Shown piece by piece: positions 1-8,709 of a DNA stretch of 64,000 bases. The position numbers and the translations under genes were made by a program. This DNA comes from Butyrivibrio sp. NC2007 (GTDB taxonomy: Bacteria > Bacillota > Clostridia > Lachnospirales > Lachnospiraceae). The stretch lies in assembly GCF_000421405.1 (NCBI RefSeq), contig NZ_ATWY01000004.1, forward strand, positions 186,001 through 250,000. Reading direction: 5' to 3'. Each line of letters begins with the position of its first letter. The stretch's first letter is position 1. Below the pieces are notes generated by a model. It was given only the letters and a program-made list of their open reading frames with translations, made no database searches and was not told the origin of the DNA.

Positions 1-484
1 TCTTTCTTGTTCTATACTTTATAAAGCCACGCTTGATCATTTCCTTATAAGTCGGGATATCCCAATAGGAATGATTAATGTCATACACTCCATGTGAAAT
101 AAGCACTGGGCTTATTACTGCTACATCTTCAAATAATGATGCTTTGTCCATCACCTTTTCAAAGACATTCTCTTCAGTCACGAGAGTATCAGGATTCATA
201 ATGCCCACATAATTTATTTCCGGATACTTCTCAATTGCGTATCTGAATCCAAAATTATTCCCGGCGGCATATCCGGCATTCGTATCGTTCCTGATAACAG
301 ATACATTTTCTGCATCGTGAAACTCAGACCTCAGGATATTATATGAATCATTCGTTGAAGCATTATCAACAACAACTACATACACAGTCTTCTGGGATAT
401 CAATAACTGTCTTACACACTGAACAGTGTCTTCATATTTATTATAATTTAATACTATTATTGCCAGTTTGTTATTACTACTCAT
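1..484 (-). CDS. Glycosyltransferase family 2, partial (C-terminus beyond the left edge)
   Basis: I translated the complement from an ATG at 484. The frame stays open for 161 codons to the window edge, so only the N-terminal part is present. Residues 5-13 form the first Rossmann strand. D40-N41 in a DNASTNDS motif and an NPD triplet at 97-99 (a DXD variant) match the nucleotide-sugar binding site of GT-A family 2 enzymes, especially rhamnosyltransferase-like ones. It would transfer a sugar to a lipid-linked glycan on the cytoplasmic face. The start lies 3 nt after the stop of the upstream polymerase-like gene and has no clear Shine-Dalgarno, so translational coupling is likely. The acceptor and donor sugars cannot be read from the sequence. 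Confidence 0.85.
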   Translation of the reverse strand, partial: MSSNNKLAIIVLNYNKYEDTVQCVRQLLISQKTVYVVVVDNASTNDSYNILRSEFHDAENVSVIRNDTNAGYAAGNNFGFRYAIEKYPEINYVGIMNPDTLVTEENVFEKVMDKASLFEDVAVISPVLISHGVYDINHSYWDIPTYKEMIKRGFIKYRTRK

Positions 485-487
485 AAT

Positions 488-1729
488 TTAATTGCCAAAA
501 TAAATTCTTACCTTATGTTCAGAGTCTGCGTTAGCATATTGTTCCATCAGTGCCAGCATTATTGCTAAAAACAAGGAATACATGGGACGCCAATACCACG
601 TGATTATGTTGGGAGATACTACCTGGAGATAAACCACAAGAAGCAAAAATCTATAATCTCCCTTCTTGGCCACCTTAAAGGAGCAGATAATCATCTTAAC
701 AGACAACCAGATATACCATATCAGTCCGATTATTCCATATATATATGCAAACCCATATAAACCATTATCGTTTAAGAAAATATTGTTATACAGTCCAGCC
801 GCTTGATATGCCACTTCATTTCTCGGAAACCCCCTTCCTACAAGAGGTGTTTTACCAATCTCATAAATATAAAACACTCTACCGATTTCTCTTATCTGGG
901 CAGATGGATCAGTAGATGAATCACCAAGTGCAGAAAGTAAATACTGTGCTAACTCAGTTTGGGAAATAATAAGAGCTATACCAAGGATAATGAATATATA
1001 TGTTATTTTTTTCAAAGCGCTGTTGCGGTAGAACAATGCCATTACTATCGTCATTACACCGGTTGCCACCATAATTATTCTGGTCTGTGACACGATCATT
1101 ATATGATAATATGACATTACCAAGCCTAACGCGGCTGTTATCTTCTCTCTTCTATTGCTAGCTGTAAAGAACAAAAATAAAGATCCAATCAATAAAATGT
1201 TCGCAAAGGTAACGTTATCATAGATTCGAATACCAAATCGCGTCGCATATGAAACACTTAAGATTCTTATGTGCTTAACTAACGCATGCTGAATTATAAC
1301 AGCACCGGTGACGACAAACGAAAGTTTATACAGACAGTTCCAAAGATAATCCGGCGTTACAACCTTTTCTAATATGAGTGTTCTGACAGTATAATAGAAA
1401 CATAATAGCATTAGAAAACATTTTTGAGCTATTATTGCACCCAAAACCGCTTGCCCGAATAAAAAATAAGGTACAACAGACGCCATCAACACTAATGGAA
1501 CGATCAGTAATACATTACTTGCAAAATAATAATTCTGATATTCACTAATTTTATAATGAAAAAGAACATATAAAAACAGCAAAAAATATATTGCTATAAC
1601 AAAATCAGAATACGCAATATGAAATATACTTGCAAATGCATTCTGATTCACCAAATAAGCAAAACGTTCCGGAAGCAGCAACAGCAATATAACCAGTATA
1701 TTTTTTTTGTTAAATGTAATATATTTCAC
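488..1729 (-). CDS. Polysaccharide polymerase/ligase-like membrane protein (Wzy/WaaL type)
   Basis: This 413-residue protein is mostly hydrophobic, with roughly ten or more predicted membrane segments. A larger polar stretch at about residues 265-325 includes GKTPLVGRGFPRNE. That arrangement (many helices with one big extracellular loop late in the protein, carrying a short G-rich motif) is typical of O-antigen polymerases and ligases, which join lipid-linked repeat units. Sequence identity in this class is always low, so the call rests on topology and on neighbours: it lies between two glycosyltransferase genes in a polysaccharide locus. The window has a second protein of this class at 5671-7050. 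The start is an ATG with TAG-free upstream sequence and a weak GAGG-like site. Confidence 0.7.
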   Translation of the reverse strand: MKYITFNKKNILVILLLLLPERFAYLVNQNAFASIFHIAYSDFVIAIYFLLFLYVLFHYKISEYQNYYFASNVLLIVPLVLMASVVPYFLFGQAVLGAIIAQKCFLMLLCFYYTVRTLILEKVVTPDYLWNCLYKLSFVVTGAVIIQHALVKHIRILSVSYATRFGIRIYDNVTFANILLIGSLFLFFTASNRREKITAALGLVMSYYHIMIVSQTRIIMVATGVMTIVMALFYRNSALKKITYIFIILGIALIISQTELAQYLLSALGDSSTDPSAQIREIGRVFYIYEIGKTPLVGRGFPRNEVAYQAAGLYNNIFLNDNGLYGFAYIYGIIGLIWYIWLSVKMIICSFKVAKKGDYRFLLLVVYLQVVSPNIITWYWRPMYSLFLAIMLALMEQYANADSEHKVRIYFGN

Positions 1730-1744
1730 TTTAACTCCTCTATG

Positions 1745-2863
1745 TTACCCTACAACCACTCCGGAATATTCTTCCTTTAAACGCTTACACGTATTTGTAA
1801 TTGAAAAGTCAGCTGCCTTCTTCTTTGCATCCTGTGAGATCTTTTCAAGCAATTTCTCATCATCGAGAATATCAAGTGCATGACGCAGAGCTTCTGCCAG
1901 GGCCTCATCATTTGCTTCTGACGTCAAAAAACCTGTTTTCCCATCGTGCACAACCTCCGGAATGCCTCCGACATCACTTGCAACGCAAGGGATTCCAAAG
2001 GCCATTGCTTCTACCAGAGAAATACCAAAAACCTCTTTCCAGACAGAAGGGTATACAAACACACTGGTATTTTCCAAAAAAGGAATAACATCGGTATGTC
2101 TTCCCTCAAAGCTGACTATATCTCTAACGCCGATGTCATTAGAAAGCTCTTCCAGATTATCTCTTTCCGGACCATCTCCAACAATGGATACAGAAATCGG
2201 ATAATCATTCTTTATCCTGGCTATGGCGCGAATCAAATAGTCTACACCCTTTACATTCTTCAATCTTCCGATATATGTAATCTTGTAAGGCTTTGTTACA
2301 GGAACAACGTTATCTCTCCCTCGCAAGAGTTTGTCTGTAGAAATGCCGTTATAAACAACCGCCTTTCTCTTGTTCTTCAGACCAAATTCCTTTTCATATG
2401 CCTCTTTACCGGCATTAGATACAAATATGATCAAATCAGAATAATTAAGCCCCAGCGCAAATATTAAATGAGCAAAATGAAATTTTATTTTGTTATTTGG
2501 GAAAAAGAACCTGCGGTCAAAACAGGAGTGTGCAACTGTTACCATTTTCTTACCGGTAATTAGTTTCACCAGCATACCATATAGTTTCAAAAACGGTTCG
2601 CCGTGATGTACACAGATAATATCGTAATCTCTTGCGATTTTGCTCAGTAATCGGAGTTTTTTTATGCTGAATTTGCTTAATTTGTTCTTAGCACCAGCTA
2701 ATGAGTATGTTTTGAGCCCCAGCTCATTCATCTGATCATAAATGGCTCCTTCTGAGAACAGAAAGCAAAATCCATTCTCATACTCACTGTTAATTCCTAT
2801 ATCACGACATAGGCTCTCTATTCCACCAGCCTCGCCACTAGTAAGTAGATTTAGTACTCTCAT
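1745..2863 (-). CDS. Glycosyltransferase family 4
   Basis: A 372-residue GT-B enzyme. The N-terminal domain begins MRVLNLLTSGEAGGIE, the usual first strand plus glycine-rich acceptor-side loop. The C-terminal donor domain begins at about 193 (ITYIGRLKNVKGVDYLI) and includes SVWKEVFGISLVEAMAFG near 275-293, the EX7E-type nucleotide-sugar site of GT4. These are retaining transferases acting on the cytoplasmic side of the membrane. It lies 15 bp upstream of the polymerase-like gene on the same strand, so it is probably cotranscribed with the polysaccharide genes. The sugar specificity is not evident. Confidence 0.9.
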   Translation of the reverse strand: MRVLNLLTSGEAGGIESLCRDIGINSEYENGFCFLFSEGAIYDQMNELGLKTYSLAGAKNKLSKFSIKKLRLLSKIARDYDIICVHHGEPFLKLYGMLVKLITGKKMVTVAHSCFDRRFFFPNNKIKFHFAHLIFALGLNYSDLIIFVSNAGKEAYEKEFGLKNKRKAVVYNGISTDKLLRGRDNVVPVTKPYKITYIGRLKNVKGVDYLIRAIARIKNDYPISVSIVGDGPERDNLEELSNDIGVRDIVSFEGRHTDVIPFLENTSVFVYPSVWKEVFGISLVEAMAFGIPCVASDVGGIPEVVHDGKTGFLTSEANDEALAEALRHALDILDDEKLLEKISQDAKKKAADFSITNTCKRLKEEYSGVVVG

Positions 2864-2888
2864 GCATAATCCTCATGAATTGTAAAGA

Positions 2889-3698
2889 TCAAATTGAGAT
2901 TTTATATACATCATGACCTGAATTCCTTTTGTTTTCCGGCGGGAATTCCATATAATTCTTGTACAGTCTCTTAAGATTCTGCTCCCAATTTTCAGGTGCA
3001 TTTACAACAATGTTTTCAAACCCAATTTCAATTAAACTGTCAAAATCAGTCTTTTTAAAATACAGTCTGTCGCTATCATAGTTGCTGGAAAACATACTTG
3101 CCAGGTATTCCCAATCATCGCGCTGCCTTATCACAAGCTTTCTCTGCATATTGATCAGCCACTTTTTGGGAAGAAGTCCAACAACTGTGCCCAACGCATT
3201 CAAGAGTTTCTTGTTGCCCTTTCTCTCCATATGACAACCTTCTTTGCTCCATATGCCAAATGTAAGGATCCTTGCGATTACTCTTCTGGCTTTTGTGCCG
3301 GAAAGCCCCGGTTTTTTAATACTGTCAAAAGGGAAAATATCGATGAATAAACCACTTTTGGCCTTACAGTTCTTGCGATAACTCTCGATAAAAACCGTAC
3401 CATCTTTAACCAGCTTGGCATATGGCTGATAATAATGTTCATCAGTTGAATATTCCTGAAGAAAGCATCCCTCAATAGGCTCTTTCTGGAGAAGCTCTAA
3501 CAGTTTTTCATAATCTTCTCTTACCACGCCAACATCAATATCGTCATCCCAAGGAATAAAGCCTTTATGCCTTATTGCACCCAACAATGTACCACAGATA
3601 ATCGTGTATCTGATGTTGTGTTCCTTACAATAGGCATGAAAAGCTTTGAGCATTTCAATCTGAACTTCATGAATTCTATCCAATGTATTCTGATCCAT
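2889..3698 (-). CDS. LicD family phosphotransferase
   Basis: A 269-residue protein with the LicD signature near the N-terminus: GTLLGAIRHKGFIPWDDDID at about residues 37-56, where the DDDID acidic cluster is the presumed metal-binding catalytic site of this nucleotidyltransferase fold. LicD proteins attach phosphocholine or related phospho-alditols from CDP-activated donors to teichoic acids and capsules. The adjacent upstream gene (3711-4163) looks like a CDP-donor-forming cytidylyltransferase 12 bp away. I infer the pair decorates the glycan with a phosphate-linked small alcohol. Whether that is choline, glycerol or ribitol cannot be told. Confidence 0.9.
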   Translation of the reverse strand: MDQNTLDRIHEVQIEMLKAFHAYCKEHNIRYTIICGTLLGAIRHKGFIPWDDDIDVGVVREDYEKLLELLQKEPIEGCFLQEYSTDEHYYQPYAKLVKDGTVFIESYRKNCKAKSGLFIDIFPFDSIKKPGLSGTKARRVIARILTFGIWSKEGCHMERKGNKKLLNALGTVVGLLPKKWLINMQRKLVIRQRDDWEYLASMFSSNYDSDRLYFKKTDFDSLIEIGFENIVVNAPENWEQNLKRLYKNYMEFPPENKRNSGHDVYKISI

Positions 3699-3710
3699 TT
3701 TGCATCCCCA

Positions 3711-4163
3711 TCAACTATTAGAATTGTTTTCTTTTTCACGCACCGAATGAAGTACTTCTGTCAAAAGAGTAGAAGATGTTCCATCAGTATGAGGCAGAAA
3801 AACAAGTTCTACACCGGTGTCCTTAAACTCTTCAATGTATTTGTTGTACATAGCAGAGTTTTTCCAATCGTCTCCATGAAATAATGCGTTATATTTAAGC
3901 TTCTCCCACGCAGCATACTTATCCATCGATGTTTGAGGTACTACTTCATCAACATATTTGATAGCCTCCACGATCTTAACTCTCTCTTCATATGGAATTA
4001 TAGGCTTCTTGTGCTTGTATTCCTCAACCAATTCATCAGTACTTACTCCCACAATCAGATAATTACACTGTTCTTTTGCATTCCTAAGTACGTTAAGATG
4101 TCCGATATGAAACAAATCAAATACTCCGGTAGTGTATCCAATTCTAAACTTTTTGTCGCTCAT
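3711..4163 (-). CDS. TagD-like glycerol-3-phosphate/alditol cytidylyltransferase
   Basis: A 150-residue nucleotidyltransferase of the HxGH class. TTGVFDLFHIGHLNVL at about residues 10-25 carries the HIGH-type ATP/CTP site. KKPIIPYEERVKIVEAIKYV and the C-terminal GTSST (equivalent of the RTxGIST motif) match TagD/GCT and related enzymes that make CDP-glycerol or other CDP-alcohols. The length is close to the usual ~130 residues with a short tail. GGGAGA lies upstream of the ATG. It sits directly upstream of licD in the same orientation, suggesting it supplies the activated donor that LicD uses. The exact alcohol is uncertain. Confidence 0.85.
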   Translation of the reverse strand: MSDKKFRIGYTTGVFDLFHIGHLNVLRNAKEQCNYLIVGVSTDELVEEYKHKKPIIPYEERVKIVEAIKYVDEVVPQTSMDKYAAWEKLKYNALFHGDDWKNSAMYNKYIEEFKDTGVELVFLPHTDGTSSTLLTEVLHSVREKENNSNS

Positions 4164-4224
4164 ATTATTCTCCCTAAATCCTATTTGATTGATATATAAA
4201 CAAATGCTTATTCAAGTCAATTTG

Positions 4225-5430
4225 TCACCGTGCTTTCCGTAATTTTTTTACGCTCCGTTTCAATTTCCCCGGTAAAATAGCAGATAATACTAATTTATAT
4301 CTACTCTCTTTTTTTACGCAGCGATCCATCAATCCCTCAAAGGATTCACTGTCCATCTTTGAGATAAAGAAATCCCGACTCGGATGTTTTTTGGACGGAA
4401 ATACCATCTGTCCGTTGCGTTTGCACAACGCTTCAACATCAGTCTCAAATACCTTGCAATCAGCCATTTTATCCATCAATCCCAAACCTTTTTTTGTGTT
4501 TAATAACAAACATGACACTCCCGTATAGTCAACATATTCCGGATTAAGCTCCTGAATACGCCAGTAGTCACCAACTGTTATATCTCCCAATCTTTCTATA
4601 TTAGCATACTTACAGCTATAGCAGCTCTCTCTGTAAAACAGCCCTGAATGAAAACCTCTTAGATACGGATTTATTTTTGCTTGCTCTTCAAATACCTTTC
4701 CATCATCAAACTCTATGCGAATGTATTTCGAATGGACCTCTCCATATAAGTCTTTCTTCTTGTACCGAAAAGTAGCTTTTACGGCTTTAGTATCCATCTT
4801 CGAGTTTAATTCCCGTATATATTTGTCAAAGATCAACTCTCCCGGAACGCCATGGCATATCAAATCCACCATAAACAGGTTGTCGTAATACTTGCGAAGA
4901 TAGTTTCGTAAAGCAGCAAGCTGACATGGAGTCCCTGTAAATAACACATGAACTCCTTCATTCAATTTCTGCTTAACTTCCCTATATATTCCCTTACAAT
5001 TACTCTGCACATACTTGGATTTTTTAAGTATTGCCCTTTCATCATAAGAAACCAGCCTGTGATAGACTCTCAGATCATCTCCCCATGCTGCACCGGCAAT
5101 CATCAGATCTGTGTATTCATTATGTAACACAGTCGCAATTGCTTCAAATGCACCGCCCGAGGCACTCCTTAAACGCTGTTGCTCAGAATCTAACACTAAT
5201 GCATAGGCCTTTTTTTCGAATCCCGGCTCCGGAATAGCGGGCTTCTCATTAATCGGACAGACATTCCTGCACATCCCGCAAGAAACACATTTAGTCATGT
5301 CAACATGGGGATATCGCGAACCATCTATACCATATTCAAAATCGATTGCGCCTACTGCACATGAATCTGCGCAGGCAGAGCATCCGCAGCACATAGATAT
5401 ATCATTATTGTCAAGGTAGGTGTCAGCCAT
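4225..5430 (-). CDS. Coenzyme F420 hydrogenase/dehydrogenase beta-subunit family iron-sulfur protein
   Basis: A 401-residue protein. Two ferredoxin-like 4Fe-4S motifs open it: CCGCSACADSC at about residues 14-24 and CVSCGMCRNVC at about 48-58. A FrhB-type domain follows (GTPCQLAALRNYL, then DLICHGVPG), and a further cysteine group CYSCKYANIERLGDITVGDYW lies near 270-290. Family members in Clostridia and Bacteroides are common in polysaccharide loci, often beside polysaccharide pyruvyl transferases, and their redox substrate is unknown. No pyruvyl transferase gene is visible in this window, although one could lie left of position 1. A clear Shine-Dalgarno is lacking (only GAGAT). Confidence 0.85.
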   Translation of the reverse strand: MADTYLDNNDISMCCGCSACADSCAVGAIDFEYGIDGSRYPHVDMTKCVSCGMCRNVCPINEKPAIPEPGFEKKAYALVLDSEQQRLRSASGGAFEAIATVLHNEYTDLMIAGAAWGDDLRVYHRLVSYDERAILKKSKYVQSNCKGIYREVKQKLNEGVHVLFTGTPCQLAALRNYLRKYYDNLFMVDLICHGVPGELIFDKYIRELNSKMDTKAVKATFRYKKKDLYGEVHSKYIRIEFDDGKVFEEQAKINPYLRGFHSGLFYRESCYSCKYANIERLGDITVGDYWRIQELNPEYVDYTGVSCLLLNTKKGLGLMDKMADCKVFETDVEALCKRNGQMVFPSKKHPSRDFFISKMDSESFEGLMDRCVKKESRYKLVLSAILPGKLKRSVKKLRKAR

Positions 5431-5618
5431 AACTAAATCTCTTATTCCATCTCATTATCGAATTTCCAGCCCCCAAACAGAGCATACAGATTACACAATT
5501 GCGTATAGATACCCACAATGTCGCATAATTATACTGCTATTTACTTCTGTTTGACAATTGACATATAAAATAAAAATTATTGAAAGATTTCTTGTCTCTT
5601 TTATGCACTTTCACAAAT

Positions 5619-5653
5619 GCAAAAGAGATACTCATAAAGATCATAAGAGTATC
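5619..5653 (-). terminator. Possible weak terminator hairpin
   Basis: GATACTC (5627-5633) pairs with GAGTATC (5647-5653), and a short T-rich run follows on the minus strand (TCTTTT). It lies just beyond the stop of the polymerase-like gene at 5671, within the 240-bp gap before the F420-like gene. The stem is short, so it may only weaken transcription into the distal genes. I see no other feature in this gap. Confidence 0.4.
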
Positions 5654-5670
5654 CCTTTCATATACGCCAC

Positions 5671-7050
5671 TTATATATTTGCTTCACATATCATTTTTTT
5701 CGAAATAAGCATCACATATAACATCAAAAAAGGAATCATATTCGCCGTGTTTAATGTCGATAACAGATAGCAAAAAATTAAGAACAAATAGAAATGATTG
5801 TTTCTTGCCTCAATGATCAGATATATAAACAGGAAACATATCCCCACAAGTCCAATCAATCCTTCATCGCAAAAAATCTGCACTATGCCCAAATCATAAG
5901 TATGGCTTACTACCCAGGCATCTTTGCCAGTAGGGAAGTGCCAATAGTATTGAACCTCACCTCTGATCTGCGCACCTGATCCCAACCCGAATATCGGATT
6001 GATGGTAGCAACATAATACATCCCCGTAAACTGACGGGTGCGCGAAACTGACCCATTCAGGTTTCCACCATACCCTCCCGAACCTTCAGGTGCCCCCTCA
6101 TTCAAGTCAAAACTAAAGCCAAATTCATTGAGAACAGCCTTGCCATTACTAACATAATAATATCTCAGATCATCACTGACAGCAGATACTCCAATTATAT
6201 AAATCAGCAGCACACCTGTCACAATAAGCATATTCCTGCAAAAAACAAGTCGGCGTCTTGAAGACTTAATAACAAACAGCAGGTATACTACAGTGATAAC
6301 CAATATAAATAACATGTCGGACCGTGCTCCCGAATGAATAGTTGCCAGCACATCAAGAGCAGATACCAACAGATATAGGGAACACTTAGTTTCTTCATAC
6401 AAATAGAAGATCAGCGGCAGCACTAAAACGCACATATTGCCAAAAAAACCCGGCATATTCATCGTTGTCGTGGCTCTGACAAGCCCCAGACGCATCACGT
6501 TAAGATCAAGTATTTCTCTGGAAACAGTAATCAACGACTCAAATATCCTGAAGCCTGAAACACTTTCAAAAATGCCTACAACAAAAAGAACAGCTGCGGT
6601 AGCAACGATAGCTTTTATTACTTTATCTATTTCACTTTTTGTGGGCTTTAACAAATAAATAGCAAGCAACAAAAACAACTGCTCAAACACTATCCCAAGT
6701 AATGTTTTTACAGCCTGTCCATACGTCGTTACATAATATAAGTTTGACACAATTCTAAAGAGAAAATAACCCGCTAAGAACATGTATTCTTTTGGGATTC
6801 TCTTTAAATCAATTTCCCTGAGATGCAGATCCCTTTTCTTATTAACAATTGCATACACGTAGAAAATGACAAACATAATCCTGCTTACAGAAATAATTGG
6901 CAGAGATTCCGAAAAATCCAATCCATAATAATCGGGCAAAAACAGCATACAGGGGATAAATAAATATAAATACTTCTTCTTTTTAAAGCAATACACATTG
7001 GCAATTATCAGCACCAACGTAAAAACCCACAAAAAAGTGATACGAAACAC
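5671..7050 (-). CDS. O-antigen polymerase/ligase-like membrane protein (second copy of the class)
   Basis: A 459-residue integral membrane protein with about ten or more hydrophobic helices. A large polar loop at about residues 300-390 contains NPIFGLGSGAQIRGE, the G-rich motif typical of Wzy_C/WaaL proteins after the long extracellular loop. It would polymerise or transfer lipid-linked glycan outside the membrane. It is not a close copy of the protein at 488-1729; only the topology is shared. Two such proteins in one locus suggest either a polymerase plus a ligase, or two glycans made by adjacent gene sets. The neighbours are a broken acetyltransferase upstream and the F420-like gene downstream. 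Confidence 0.75.
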   Translation of the reverse strand: MFRITFLWVFTLVLIIANVYCFKKKKYLYLFIPCMLFLPDYYGLDFSESLPIISVSRIMFVIFYVYAIVNKKRDLHLREIDLKRIPKEYMFLAGYFLFRIVSNLYYVTTYGQAVKTLLGIVFEQLFLLLAIYLLKPTKSEIDKVIKAIVATAAVLFVVGIFESVSGFRIFESLITVSREILDLNVMRLGLVRATTTMNMPGFFGNMCVLVLPLIFYLYEETKCSLYLLVSALDVLATIHSGARSDMLFILVITVVYLLFVIKSSRRRLVFCRNMLIVTGVLLIYIIGVSAVSDDLRYYYVSNGKAVLNEFGFSFDLNEGAPEGSGGYGGNLNGSVSRTRQFTGMYYVATINPIFGLGSGAQIRGEVQYYWHFPTGKDAWVVSHTYDLGIVQIFCDEGLIGLVGICFLFIYLIIEARNNHFYLFLIFCYLLSTLNTANMIPFLMLYVMLISKKMICEANI

Positions 7051-7109
7051 AAATGCTCACCTCATTTCCAATGTCTCTACTCATACTCTTAACAAGCTGG
7101 TGAAATCTT

Positions 7110-7632
7110 CTATTCAAAGTAATCCTCATATGAGAAATCACTAACATCAACACCATTCTCTCGAAGTCTTCTCTTAAGTAACTCTTTTGTATTCCCTATA
7201 ATTCTCGCCGGAGCACCTCCTACAATAGCATAATCAGGTACATCCTTTGTAACAACACTTCCTGAAGCAACAACCACATTTCTACCTATATGAACACCGT
7301 ACAATACCATGCTTCTGGCCCCCAAAACAGAATTGTCGCCAATCGAAATATAATCGGCCTTAACCTTCATCTGCTCTCCTTTGAATGTCGGATCATGGTC
7401 CCACATGCGCTGAATCATATCATGTTCATATATTCTGACATCAGCAGAAACAGTCACATTATTGCCTATATCAATAAAATAAGGAAATGACGGTATCCAA
7501 TCAGGATGCCAATATCCCCCTCCCCATAGCTCTTGAACAGTCCTGATTTCCTGACCAGATCTGCCTTCTCGTGGTTTTTCCAAGTACAGAATACAACTTT
7601 AACTTAAGCATCAATAATGTACGTTTATTCAT
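7110..7632 (-). pseudogene. Hexapeptide-repeat O-acetyltransferase, frameshifted near its start
   Basis: Residues from about 7517 to 7110 encode a left-handed beta-helix acetyltransferase of the WbbJ/maltose-acetyltransferase type: [48 protein letters not shown] and the ending GGAPARIIG. That frame has only a TTG start at 7583 with no good upstream site. A proper start, ATG at 7632 with GAAGG nine bases upstream, opens a different frame ([19 protein letters not shown]...) that runs into a stop just after a run of five G (plus-strand C at 7516-7520). Removing one G joins the two frames into a normal ~173-residue protein (...AMGRGYWHPDW...). It is either a real inactivating or phase-variable frameshift or a sequencing error. 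Confidence 0.8.
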
Positions 7633-7652
7633 AGATATGTACCTTCAAACTC

Positions 7653-8633
7653 TTAACGCTTCAGTTTTTGCTCTATAACATCCAAATCTTTCTTAAATAC
7701 TACAGCGAAAATAACACTGCTAACCAAAACAACAATTACCGTCAACACGTAACCGACATATTCATTAGATATAACTTTTAACAGCTTTGTTTTTTCAAAT
7801 ACTCTAAATAAAACCATGTGGCATAAGTAGATTTCAAAGCTTACGCCACCTATCATTCTCACGAAAGGACCGCTAAAAATACTTTTTCCGTCAATACTCA
7901 TTGCATATATCAGCACAAATACATCTGTCAACAGTATAGTCAGGGTACTGTGTGAATAAGTATAGTATAGTACTGTCATGACTAAAAAAGCAGCCAATGA
8001 GATCCATCTTATACCTCGCAGTTGCATAATACGGTCGCTATAGATATAAACAATACCTCCGGCCATGAAAAAAACAAAACAATAAACAATTGACGTTCGT
8101 CCGGCATCAAAGTAGATTATGCATAAGTAATTCATCACAAGTGACACCGCAAATGCAAAACACGCTCTTGTCTTACTGGATATAAGAAAGCAAAAAAAAG
8201 GAAACAGTAAGTAAAACGCAAAAACTACTCCCAAAAACCAGCCCACTCCTATAACAGAAATATTGGCATTGGGAATCAATCCAAAGCATAATGTAAGATT
8301 TGCAAAAACTTCATATAGTGACTCAAGTGATGGACTTATTGCTAGATCTATGATACACAGAAAAGCAAAAAAAGGCAGGATTTTTTTGTATCTTTTCTTA
8401 TAAAATGACACAATATCCAATCTTTTATCAATCATTTTTTCATAATAACCGCAGCACATACCAAATGCACTGATTACCATAAACAAGAAGACCACATCCG
8501 TCAAAGACGGAATAAAACTTTCAAAAAGAAATCCCTCAAACTGAAAAGGCAGATTTCCGCTTATGTGCATCGCAACGATGCCAATACATGCCACTGCCCT
8601 AAGCCCATCTACTGCTTCATATCTTTTTTGCAC
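7653..8633 (-). CDS. Acyltransferase family 3 (OafA-like) membrane protein
   Basis: A 326-residue, very hydrophobic protein beginning YEAVDGLRAVACIGIVAMHI, the conserved first helix of acyltransferase-3 proteins (DGLRA...H). About ten helices follow, with VGWFLGVVFAFYLLFP near the middle and ...YLCHMVLF... late in the sequence. Family members move acetyl or other acyl groups across the membrane onto surface sugars. The start is GTG at 8633 with GAAAGG eight bases upstream. It is the first gene after the terminator at 8670-8699 and lies just upstream of the frameshifted acetyltransferase, so the locus has two routes to acylate its glycan. Confidence 0.88.
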   Translation of the reverse strand: MQKRYEAVDGLRAVACIGIVAMHISGNLPFQFEGFLFESFIPSLTDVVFLFMVISAFGMCCGYYEKMIDKRLDIVSFYKKRYKKILPFFAFLCIIDLAISPSLESLYEVFANLTLCFGLIPNANISVIGVGWFLGVVFAFYLLFPFFCFLISSKTRACFAFAVSLVMNYLCIIYFDAGRTSIVYCFVFFMAGGIVYIYSDRIMQLRGIRWISLAAFLVMTVLYYTYSHSTLTILLTDVFVLIYAMSIDGKSIFSGPFVRMIGGVSFEIYLCHMVLFRVFEKTKLLKVISNEYVGYVLTVIVVLVSSVIFAVVFKKDLDVIEQKLKR

Positions 8634-8669
8634 GATTATAGCCTTTCAATGTCTGATATACCAAGAACA

Positions 8670-8699
8670 AATAACCACCGGTTTGTATCGGTGGTTATT
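8670..8699 (-). terminator. Intrinsic terminator of the radical SAM gene
   Basis: AATAACCACCG (8670-8680) pairs perfectly with CGGTGGTTATT (8689-8699) around an 8-nt loop. On the minus strand it is followed by TTTGTTCTT. It lies 10 bp past the stop of the radical SAM gene and separates it from the acyltransferase gene. Confidence 0.8.
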
Positions 8700-8709
8700 A
8701 TGCTTAGTC

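Noticed and set aside
7110..7583. Acetyltransferase taken as an intact 157-residue protein from TTG
   Set aside because: The TTG has no ribosome binding site, and the better start in another frame continues the protein after a one-base correction in a G run.
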